Shown here: piece by piece, positions 1 through 6,700 of the stretch
Position numbering within the stretch: position 1 is the first letter of the stretch
How the letters are laid out: every line of letters starts with the position of its first letter
NCBI GenBank assembly: GCA_030918015.1
Contig: JAUPTP010000101.1
Coordinates: 1 to 7,374, forward strand
Length of the DNA stretch: 7,374 nt
From: Pseudomonadota bacterium
Lineage (GTDB): Bacteria; Pseudomonadota; Gammaproteobacteria; Burkholderiales; Burkholderiaceae_C
Direction of reading: 5' to 3'
Made by a program: the position numbers and the translations under genes
Notes under the pieces: generated by a model
Told to the model about the DNA's origin: nothing
Seen by the model: only the letters and a program-made list of their open reading frames with translations
Databases searched by the model: none

Positions 1-197
1 TGTGCGGCTACCTGTCTGTGAGGGGGTTTCGAAGAATTGCGTATTGTCGCCGCAGTCGCGCCGCCCCGCATCAGCCGACGGACGGCCACTCCGGGCCGAC
101 CAGCGGCATGTGCGCCTCGTGACGGCGCCATGAGGGTGACCTACGATCGGCCATCCTTTCATTTTTGCGCGATCGCCCGAGGGCCTCGCGACCCGAT
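1..197. other. Non-coding leader upstream of the pilin operon
   Basis: I find no supportable gene here. Two frames are open for 35-45 codons from the left edge and could be the end of an upstream gene, but nothing in their translations is recognisable. The stretch from about 151 to 166 is AT-rich for this window and ends in a run of five T. No convincing GC-rich stem precedes that run, so I do not call a terminator. A short 5-bp inverted repeat (83-87 with 94-98, loop of 6) is within chance expectation. The most useful content is a candidate promoter at 119-147. The pilE start is at 198. Confidence 0.5.
119..147 (+). promoter_or_regulatory. Candidate sigma-70-type promoter for the pilus operon
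   Basis: GTGACG at 119-124 (4 of 6 to TTGACA) is followed after 17 bp by TACGAT at 142-147 (4 of 6 to TATAAT). The expected transcription start would be near 153-156, giving a 5' leader of about 43 nt before the ATG at 198. Spacing is ideal, but both hexamers are imperfect and this is a single visual match. I saw no sigma-54 element (GG-N10-GC type) or AlgR-like box (CCGTTCGTC) in the leader. Confidence 0.3.
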
Positions 198-680
198 ATG
201 CGCCGCCAGTATTCTCTCCCCGCCTTCCGGTCCGGCACGAGCCGGGGTTTCACGCTGATCGAGGTCATGGTGGTGGTGGCCATCATCGGCATCCTGGCCT
301 CGGTGGCGCTGCCCTCCTACAACGACTACATGCGGCGCAGCACGCTGCCGGAGGCCTTCACCTTCCTGTCGAACGACCGGGTGGCGATGGAGCAGTACTA
401 CCAGGACAACCGCAACTACGGCAGCGGCACCTGCGCGAGCAAGACCGGGGCGGTGCCCTCGGCCGGCAACCTGCCCGACAAGGGCTCGAGCCTGAAGTTC
501 ACCTACACCTGCACGCTGGGCGACAGCGGCCAGAGCTACGTGCTGCGCGCCACCGGCAGCACCGGACACGCCGTCGGCCATGTCTACGAGACCGACCAGG
601 CCGGCAGCCAGCGCACCACGCAGTTCAAGGGCGGCACCGTCAGCAAGACCTGCTGGCTCAAGCGGGGCAGCGAATGCTGA
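198..680 (+). CDS. pilE: Type IV pilin, PilE/ComP-like minor pilin
   Basis: A prepilin of 160 residues that would be cleaved and N-methylated by PilD, then inserted into the type IV pilus fibre or its tip complex. The leader is residues 1-17, basic and ending in Gly17. The mature protein starts FTLIEVMV, with Phe18 as +1 and Glu22 as the conserved +5 glutamate, followed by a hydrophobic helix to about residue 40. The soluble part has four cysteines (79, 105, 152, 160). The C-terminal pair encloses a short loop starting CWL, the disulfide-bonded D-region typical of the PilE/ComP (ComP_DUS) family. A TTG at 165 in the same frame would add 11 residues, but it has no ribosome binding site. ATG 198 gives a normal short leader, with a weak GAGGG at 179-183. 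The gene is first in the cluster and overlaps the next gene by 7 nt, implying co-translation. It could be a minor pilin or a ComP-like DNA-uptake pilin. It is unlikely to be the main fibre subunit, given its place among minor-pilin genes. Confidence 0.85.
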   Translation: MRRQYSLPAFRSGTSRGFTLIEVMVVVAIIGILASVALPSYNDYMRRSTLPEAFTFLSNDRVAMEQYYQDNRNYGSGTCASKTGAVPSAGNLPDKGSSLKFTYTCTLGDSGQSYVLRATGSTGHAVGHVYETDQAGSQRTTQFKGGTVSKTCWLKRGSEC

Positions 681-1330
681 CGCGCCCACGCCTGCCCCGC
701 CGCGCCCGGGGCTTCACGCTGATCGAGCTGATGGTGGGGCTGGCGGTCGTCGGCCTGCTGCTGGTGGGCGCCATCCCCATGGTGCGCGAATGGATGATGA
801 ACCTGCAGATCCGCACCGCGGCGATGTCGATCGCCGACGGCCTGAGCAAGGCCCGGGCCGAGGCGGTGCGCCGCAACCGCGACGTGACCTTCTCGCTGGT
901 GTGGAGCACCGGCTCCAGCCCCGGCGCCCTCGACAACGACTGCCAGCTCTCGGCCCGCTCGGCCTCGTGGACCATCAGCCTGGACGACCCGACCGGCGGC
1001 TGCGGCGCCACCCTGGTGGTGGGCGACGCCAGCGAGGCCGCCAAGCCGCGGCTGCTGCTGCGCCAGGCCCAGGGCGACGGCGCCAAGGACGTGGTCGTCG
1101 GGGTGTACGACGCCACCTGCAGCACCGCCACCGGCGAGACGCAGGTGGTGTTCAACAGCTTCGGCCGCGCCGCCACCAGCCCGGCGCCGATGCGCTGCAT
1201 CATCGTGCGCCACCCCGCCAGCGAGACCACGCACACGCTGCGGGTGATGCTGGGCACCGGCGGCAGCGTGCGCACCTGCGACCCGGCCGTCACCGACAAG
1301 ACCGATCCCCGCACCTGCATCCCGACCTGA
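674..1330 (+). CDS. fimT: GspH/FimT-family minor pilin (FimU/FimT-like)
   Basis: A 218-residue prepilin of the GspH/FimT family, a predicted component of the T4aP tip or priming complex. The leader is residues 1-13, ending ARG. The mature chain starts FTLIELMV (Phe14, Glu18 at +5), and the hydrophobic helix reaches about residue 35. Residues 46-68 carry the family signature of an IRTAA segment followed by a helix ending ARAEAVRRN. The C-terminal half has the conserved NSFGRA turn (171-176 region) and ends in a CDP motif at 202-204. Six cysteines (90, 110, 149, 175, 202, 215) could form three disulfides. The ATG overlaps the pilE stop (ATGCTGA), with AGCGGGG just upstream as a weak ribosome site, so coupling to pilE is likely. 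It is somewhat longer than typical family members (about 150-190). By position beside pilVWX-Y1 it corresponds to P. aeruginosa FimU, and the fimT symbol is a family label. The C-terminal GRxR DNA-binding motif reads GSVR here. Confidence 0.85.
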   Translation: MLTRPRLPRRARGFTLIELMVGLAVVGLLLVGAIPMVREWMMNLQIRTAAMSIADGLSKARAEAVRRNRDVTFSLVWSTGSSPGALDNDCQLSARSASWTISLDDPTGGCGATLVVGDASEAAKPRLLLRQAQGDGAKDVVVGVYDATCSTATGETQVVFNSFGRAATSPAPMRCIIVRHPASETTHTLRVMLGTGGSVRTCDPAVTDKTDPRTCIPT

Positions 1331-1339
1331 GCCGCCGCC

Positions 1340-1825
1340 ATGAATGCCCCCTCGCGCCGCCACCGTCCCTGCGCCCGTCCCCGTGCCGCGGGCCGCGGCT
1401 TCGCGCTGATCGAGGCGCTGATCGCGCTGCTGATCTTCTCGCTGGCGGTGCTCGGGCTGGTGGGGCTGCAGGCGGCGATGGCGCGCACCAGCAGCGATGC
1501 CAAGTACCGCGCCGAGGCCACCTACCTGGCCACCGACCTGATCGGGCGCATGTGGAGCAACCGCACGATGCTCAAGAACTTCTCCGACTGCAGCGCCAGC
1601 ACCACCTGCGCGGCCTGGCTGGCGCAGGTGGTGAGCACGCTGCCGGCCGGCAGCGCCACGGTCACGGTGACCGACAAGGTCGACACCAGCCTGGACGACA
1701 GCACGGTGGTGACGCCCTACTCGATCAGCGAGGTCACCATCCGGGTGCGCTGGAAACCGCCGGGCGACAGCGTGACGCACGAGTTCGCCACCACCACCAC
1801 CATCAGCGCCAACCCGACCTCGTGA
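1340..1825 (+). CDS. pilV: Type IV pilus modification/minor pilin PilV
   Basis: A 161-residue minor prepilin, the counterpart of GspI in type II secretion, expected to join PilW and PilX in the pilus-tip complex. The leader is residues 1-20, Arg-rich and ending GRG. The mature chain starts FALIEALIALLIFS with Phe21 and Glu25 (+5), then continues LAVLGLVGLQ, the very characteristic PilV N-terminal helix. The next segment, about 45-75, has the family pattern of an AEATYLATDLIGRM helix. Two cysteines, 84 and 90, lie in the soluble domain and a third is in the leader. The C-terminus contains a beta-rich VTIRVRWKPPG stretch and a Thr run (residues 151-154) encoded by (CCA)5 at 1788-1802. It follows fimT by 9 nt with no strong Shine-Dalgarno (only GAG overlapping the fimT stop), so translation probably depends on the upstream gene. 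Identification is by the N-terminal signature plus gene order. Confidence 0.88.
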   Translation: MNAPSRRHRPCARPRAAGRGFALIEALIALLIFSLAVLGLVGLQAAMARTSSDAKYRAEATYLATDLIGRMWSNRTMLKNFSDCSASTTCAAWLAQVVSTLPAGSATVTVTDKVDTSLDDSTVVTPYSISEVTIRVRWKPPGDSVTHEFATTTTISANPTS

Positions 1826-1827
1826 GG
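1824..1827 (+). promoter_or_regulatory. Ribosome binding site deciding the pilW start
   Basis: GAGG at 1824-1827, overlapping the pilV stop codon, lies 9 nt before the ATG at 1837. This favours ATG 1837 as the pilW start over an in-frame GTG at 1822, which forms a GTGA overlap with the pilV stop but has no purine-rich site at the right distance. Confidence 0.5.
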
Positions 1828-1836
1828 CCCGACGCC

Positions 1837-3039
1837 ATGCTCCCGCTCCCCTCGATGCCGCGGCCTGCACGCGCGCGCGGCGTGACGCTGATCGAGCTGA
1901 TGATCGGCATGGTCATCGGCCTGCTGGTCGTGCTGGTCATCAGCCAGACCGCGCTGCTGTTCGAGAACCGCAAGCGCGCGATCACCTCCGGCTCGGACGC
2001 CCAGGTGAGCGGCGCGCTGGCCCTGATGACGATGCAGCGCGAGCTGCAGGACAGCGGCTACGGCCTGGCCGATGGCGGCGCGATCGGCTGCCCGGTGCGC
2101 GCCCACCACAGCAGCATGGCCGCCGGCGCGCTGCTGCGCTTCACGCTGGCGCCGGCGGTCATCACCGACGGGGCCGCCGGGGCGCCCGACCGCATCGCCA
2201 TCGTGCTGAGCAAGCCCACCAACGCCGCGGTGCCGCTGCGCGTCATCAGCGACCACACGCGCGACGCCAGCGCCTTCAGCGTCAACACCGGCAGCGGCCT
2301 GGGCCTGTCGCAGGGTGACCTGATGCTGGCCGTGCCGGCGACGGTGCCCGATCCGCAGGCCCTGGCCAGCAGCGAGACGAGCTGGTGCAGCGTGTTCAAC
2401 CTGAGCGCCACGCCCGCCACCGACAGCACCACGCTCGTCCACGCCAGCGACGCCAACGGTCCGTGGAATCCCGATGCCGCCAGCACGGTGCTCTTCCCTG
2501 GCACCACCAGCACCAGCGTGGCCTACGGCACCGGCAGCGTGCTGCTGAACCTGGGCACGCTCACCCGGCGCACCTACTGCATCAGCGGCCTGGGCGACGA
2601 CTGCGACAGCGGCGGCTCGCCCCTGGTGCCGCTGAACCTGCGCCAGATCTCCTTCAGCTCGTCGACCGCGAAGGAGTCGGTCGAGGACCTGTACCCCCAG
2701 GTGGTGCAGCTGCAGGCCGTCTACGGCATCGACAGCAGCGGCAACGACCGCATCGTCGACCAGTGGACCGCGACGGCGCCGACCACGGCGGCGGGCTGGC
2801 GCCAGGTGATCGCGGTGCGCATCGCGGTGGCCACGCGCAGCGTGCAGGACGAACGCCGCCCGGACCTCAACAGCACCCAGGTCGTCACCTCGGAGCTGCC
2901 GGTCTGGCACCCGGACGGCAGCACGGCCGAGTCGCTGCGCGTCGACCTGACGGTGGGCAGCCAGTGGCAGAACTACCGCTACCGGGTCTACGAGATGGTC
3001 GTGCCGCTGCGCAACATGCTGTGGCAGGCGGCCTCGTGA
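1837..3039 (+). CDS. pilW: Type IV pilus assembly minor pilin PilW
   Basis: A 400-residue large minor prepilin, the counterpart of GspJ, and a predicted subunit of the PilVWX-PilY1 tip complex. The leader is residues 1-15, ending RARG. The mature chain starts VTLIELMIGMVIG, so +1 is Val instead of Phe, with Glu20 at +5. The helix continues to about residue 42. Around 57-75 is the usual PilW helix with LMTMQRELQDSGYG, followed by a Gly/Ala-rich region with Cys85. Cys174, 258 and 266 fall in the middle. The C-terminal third carries the PilW-domain signature: VVQLQAVYGIDSSG near 289-302, then a WRQVIAVRIAVATRS strand, ending with YRYRVYEMVVPLRN. The frame stays open far upstream through fimT and pilV, but that is a GC-rich artefact. 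The true start is ATG 1837 (GAGG 9 nt upstream), with GTG 1822 as an alternative that adds five residues to the leader. The gap to pilV is 11 nt and to pilX 25 nt. Confidence 0.88.
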   Translation: MLPLPSMPRPARARGVTLIELMIGMVIGLLVVLVISQTALLFENRKRAITSGSDAQVSGALALMTMQRELQDSGYGLADGGAIGCPVRAHHSSMAAGALLRFTLAPAVITDGAAGAPDRIAIVLSKPTNAAVPLRVISDHTRDASAFSVNTGSGLGLSQGDLMLAVPATVPDPQALASSETSWCSVFNLSATPATDSTTLVHASDANGPWNPDAASTVLFPGTTSTSVAYGTGSVLLNLGTLTRRTYCISGLGDDCDSGGSPLVPLNLRQISFSSSTAKESVEDLYPQVVQLQAVYGIDSSGNDRIVDQWTATAPTTAAGWRQVIAVRIAVATRSVQDERRPDLNSTQVVTSELPVWHPDGSTAESLRVDLTVGSQWQNYRYRVYEMVVPLRNMLWQAAS

Positions 3040-3053
3040 GCCGGGCCTGCACC

Positions 3054-3059
3054 GAGGAG
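3054..3059 (+). promoter_or_regulatory. Strong ribosome binding site of pilX
   Basis: GAGGAG at 3054-3059 sits 5 nt before ATG 3065 and 8 nt before the adjacent in-frame ATG 3068. It is the strongest Shine-Dalgarno in the window, so pilX can be translated independently of pilW. Spacing slightly favours the second Met, which would shorten the leader by one residue. Confidence 0.55.
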
Positions 3060-3064
3060 ACGCG

Positions 3065-3745
3065 ATGATGACGATGAAACGACCCCACCTGGCGACGCGG
3101 TCGACGAGCCGCGGCGCCTCGCTGGTGTTCGCGATGATGGCCGTGGTGGCGCTGTCGCTGGCCGCGGTGGCGATGGTGCGCTCGGTCGACACGGGCCTGA
3201 ACATCCTGGGCAACCTCGGCTTCAAGCAGGACACGCTGCTGGCCGCCGACCAGGCCACCCAGACGGCCATCCGCTGGATGCAGACCCAGATCAAGGCCAG
3301 CACCGCCGCCCTGGACGCCACCCAGACCGATGCGGGCTACTCGGCCGCGATGATCGCCGACCTCGACCCGGCCGCGACCCGCACCGACAGCGCCCGCGTG
3401 CTCATCGACTGGAAGCTCGACGCCTGCAAGTCGCAGCCCGGCCCCACGCCGAAGGCCTGCGTGCAGCCGCTCAAGACGGAGATCACCGACTCGGGCAGCG
3501 GCCTGAGCTCGCGCTACCTGATCGTGCGGATGTGCTCGGCCGCCGGCAGCAGCACCGACGGCAGCGTGCGCTGCCCGCGCCCGCCCTCGGGCAGCAGCAC
3601 CGTCTCGGGCGAGCGCAACCAGCTCACCAGCTCCAGCAGCACCCGGCTGGGCAGCAGCACCGTGACCGAGTACTACCGCATCATCGTGCGCACCGAGGGC
3701 GTGCGCGACACCGTCAGCCTCACCGAGACGCTGGTGCACTTCTGA
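3065..3745 (+). CDS. pilX: Type IV pilus assembly minor pilin PilX
   Basis: A 226-residue minor prepilin, the counterpart of GspK, thought to occupy the distal end of the tip complex and contact PilY1. The leader is residues 1-17 (basic, ending SRG). The hydrophobic segment is about 18-39, starting ASLVFAMM. Position +5 of the mature chain is Phe22 rather than Glu, consistent with PilX_N-type proteins. The family pattern continues with an NLGFKQDTLLAADQA helix (about 50-64) and a Trp-Met-Gln segment. Cysteines are at 121, 132, 157 and 170. Residues 158-200 form a Ser/Gly/Thr-rich insertion with three GSST units (161, 176, 196). The end, EYYRIIVRTEGVRDTVSLTETLV, is the typical PilX C-terminal strand. 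Start chosen from the GAGGAG site. The gene is 28 nt ahead of pilY1, its expected partner. Confidence 0.85.
   Translation: MMTMKRPHLATRSTSRGASLVFAMMAVVALSLAAVAMVRSVDTGLNILGNLGFKQDTLLAADQATQTAIRWMQTQIKASTAALDATQTDAGYSAAMIADLDPAATRTDSARVLIDWKLDACKSQPGPTPKACVQPLKTEITDSGSGLSSRYLIVRMCSAAGSSTDGSVRCPRPPSGSSTVSGERNQLTSSSSTRLGSSTVTEYYRIIVRTEGVRDTVSLTETLVHF
3545..3663 (+). repeat. In-frame GGCAGCAGCACCG direct repeats inside pilX
   Basis: Three exact copies of the 13-mer GGCAGCAGCACCG occur at 3545-3557, 3590-3602 and 3650-3662, spaced 45 and 60 nt apart. Copies two and three match over 15 nt (GGGCAGCAGCACCGT, 3589-3603 and 3649-3663). All are in frame and encode GSST, the latter two GSSTV. A related AGCAGCACC lies at 3634-3642. 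Because spacing is a multiple of three, recombination between copies would delete or add 15 or 20 residues without breaking pilX. Confidence 0.7.
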
Positions 3746-3773
3746 CGCCCTTCGCCCCTCCGGAGCCGATGCC

Positions 3774-6700
3774 ATGACCCGCCCCCTCTCGACCGGCGCC
3801 CTGACCGCCACCGCGCTGGCCGCGCTGCTGGCCCTGACCCCGCCGTTCTCGCGCGCGCAGGTGATCGACGTGGCCCAGAGCCCGCTGAACATCGCCAACC
3901 TGCTCGTCAAGCCGAACCTGATGTTCATCCTGGACGACTCCGGCTCGATGACATCCACCTTCATGCCCGACGAGATCGGCGTGACGCAGTGGAACAACAC
4001 GGCCCAGCAGATGGAGTACGTCTACATCGGCTACTGGTCGTCGCAGTGCAACGGGGTGGCCTTCGACCCCACGCTGGCGTATGCGCCGCCGGTCGATGCC
4101 TCGGGCACCGCCTACGCCAACGCCAGCTTCACCGCGGCGCCCGACGACGGCTTCGTCAGCAGCTCGACCAAGACGAACCTGAACAACAGCTACTACTACG
4201 CCTACGTGCCCTACACCGGCTCGCCTGCGGCGATGTCGTGGACCTACACCTCATCGGGCACCGTCGACACGACGACGACCTTCTACAAGGAATGCACCCA
4301 GAGCGTGACCGCCGGCGTGGCCTCCGGCCGCTTCACCAAGGTGACGCTCGCCACCACCGACACCAGCGATGCGGCGGTGGCGCTGCGCCAGAAGTACGCC
4401 AACTGGTACAGCTACTACCGCAACCGCAAGATGACGATGCGCACCGCGGTCGGGCGGGCCTTCCGCAGCCTGGGCGAGAACTACCGCGTGGGGCTCACGC
4501 AGATCAGCGACCCGACCGTCACCAGCAGCAGCTTCCTGAACGTGGCCGACTTCGTCGACCGCGCCGGCGTGGGCAGCGGCACCCACCGCAGCGACTTCTA
4601 CCGCCTGCTCTACGCCGCCGGCACCGACGACGGCTTCACGCCGCTGCGCGCCGCGCTCTCCAAGGTGGGGCGCTACTTCAGCAAGACCTACAGCGGCCAG
4701 ACCACCGACCCGGTGCAGTACTCCTGCCAGCGCAACTACGCGCTGCTGTCGACCGACGGCTACTGGAACCGGGGCCAATCGCCCTATCCTGGCCTCGAGA
4801 CCGGCACCTACGCGCCCTATCTCTACGACAACAGCACCTTCGTCGGGCAGCAGGACGGCACCGCCGCCCGCCCCTACCGCGACAGCACCGGCACCACCGC
4901 CGGGGGCGACAGCAACTCGCTGGCGGATGTGGCCTACCACTTCTGGAGCCAGGACCTGCGCTCCGACATGGCGAACAACGTGCCCGTCACCGACCGGGAC
5001 AGCGCCTCCCACCAGCACCTCAACACCTTCACGGTGGGCCTGGGCGTGCGCGGCACGCTGACCTACGACCGCAACTACCTCACCCAGACCAGCGGCGACT
5101 ACATCGACATCGTCCAGGGCACCAAGCAGTGGCCGGTGCCGGTCGGCACCAAGAGCGCCACCACCAACTACAGCGACGCCACCCACATCGACGACCTGTG
5201 GCATGCGGCGGTCAACGGGCGGGGCCAGTACTTCTCGGCCTCCAACCCGGACTCGCTGTCGGAGGCCATCACCGCGATGCTCAATCAGATCAGCCAGGAC
5301 AGCGGCTCCGGCGCGGGCGCGGCCACCAGCTCGCTCACCCCGGTCAGCGGCGACAACTGGCTGTTCCTGCCCAGCTTCAGCAACATCTCGGGCTGGCACG
5401 GCGACCTGCGCGCCTTCCAGCTGACGACCGATGCCTCGGGCGCGCTGGTCACGCCCGACACCAGCGCCGGCAAGGAGATCTGGAGCGCGGCCAAGAAGCT
5501 CGACGCCCGCACCACCGAGCGGCGCATCCTGTTCGGCTCGACCGGCAGCACGCTGGCCGAGTTCACCTACGCCAACCTGCAGACGGCCGGCCTGCAGGCC
5601 GACTTCGACATCGCCTGCAGCTCGGCCCTGAGCAGCCTGTCGCAGTGCTCGTCGCTCAACACCACCGCCAAGGCCAAGGTCACCGGCACCAGCCTGGTCA
5701 GCTACCTGCGCGGCGACACCTCGCTCTACCTGAGCCAGTCGAGCAGCGACAACCAGGTCTTCCGCACCCGCAGCTCGCGGCTGGGCGACTTCGTCAACAG
5801 CGCGCCGGTCTATCTGGCCAAGGCGCCGTTCCAGTACGCCGACAGCGGCTACAGCGACTTCGCCGCCGCGCAGTCGACGCGGCTGAAGATGGTCTACGCC
5901 ACCGCCAACGACGGCATGCTGCATGCGTTCCGGGTCGGCGAGACCGCCACCGACAGCAACGGCGGCCAGGAGGCCTGGGCCTTCGTGCCGCGCGGCGTGT
6001 TCTCGCAGCTGTGGCAGCTGGCGGACGCGACCTACGACAGCAACCACCGCAACATGCTCGACGCCACGCCGGTCATCGGGGACGTCTACGACAGCACCAC
6101 GAAGGCCTGGCGCACCCTCCTGGTGGGCGGCATGGGCGCGGGCGGGCGCCACTACTACGCGCTGGACATCACCTCGCCGCTCGAGCCCAAGCTGCTGTGG
6201 GAGTACACCGACACCAACCTGGGCCTGACCTTCGGCAACCCGGTCATCACCAAGAACGCCGCCGGACGCTGGATCGTGGCCTTCACCTCCGGCATCAACA
6301 ACGTCAGCGGCGGCGACGGCGTGGGCCGGCTGTATGTGCTCGACGCGGTGAGCGGCGCCCTGCTGCAGACGGTGGCCACCTCGGCGGGCACCTCGGCGGC
6401 CCCGAGCAACCTGGGGCGCCTGAACGCCTGGGTCTCCAGCCAGACGAACAACACCGCCGAGCGCTTCTACGCCGGCGACATGCAGGGCAACCTGTGGCGC
6501 TTCGATCCGGACGACCGCGTCGCGCCCTCGGGGGCGGAGGCGATCCGCCTGGGCCGCGCGCTCGACGCCTCGGGCAACGCGCAGCCGATCGTCGGCATGC
6601 CGCTGCTGACCGAGATCACCACCAATGCCGGCAGCGTCGCGCTGATCAGCTTCGGCACCGGGCGCATGATCAACGTGGCCGACCTGACCGACACTGGCGT

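Noticed and set aside
151..166. AT-rich stretch ending in TTTTT as a possible terminator of an upstream gene.
   Set aside because: I could not find a stable GC-rich stem immediately before the T run.
169..176. Palindrome GCGATCGC as an operator.
   Set aside because: An isolated 8-bp palindrome is expected by chance in GC-rich DNA. It lies just upstream of the pilE start with no second copy or flanking symmetry.
37..258. Short plus-strand frame of 73 codons in the leader overlapping the pilE start.
   Set aside because: It starts at a TTG without a ribosome site, has an unremarkable Ala/Pro/Arg-rich translation, and overlaps the pilin gene out of frame.
1788..1802. (CCA)5 trinucleotide run at the end of pilV, and (TGG)4 at 268-279 in pilE.
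   Set aside because: Both are in frame and encode Thr or Val/Met runs natural to these positions. Unit length three cannot cause phase-variable frameshifts, and the copy number is too low to suggest instability.
580..1836. Long open frame running continuously upstream of pilW through pilE, fimT and pilV (about 419 codons).
   Set aside because: Its translation is Arg/Pro/Ala/His-rich low complexity with no domain, while the overlapping frames carry clear pilin genes. Lack of stops is expected at this GC content. Only the part from ATG 1837 is real.
1717..4000. Minus-strand open frames opposite pilW and pilX (534 and 371 codons).
   Set aside because: Antisense artefacts of third-position GC bias. 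The translations are compositionally skewed and the sense strand has well-identified genes with ribosome sites.
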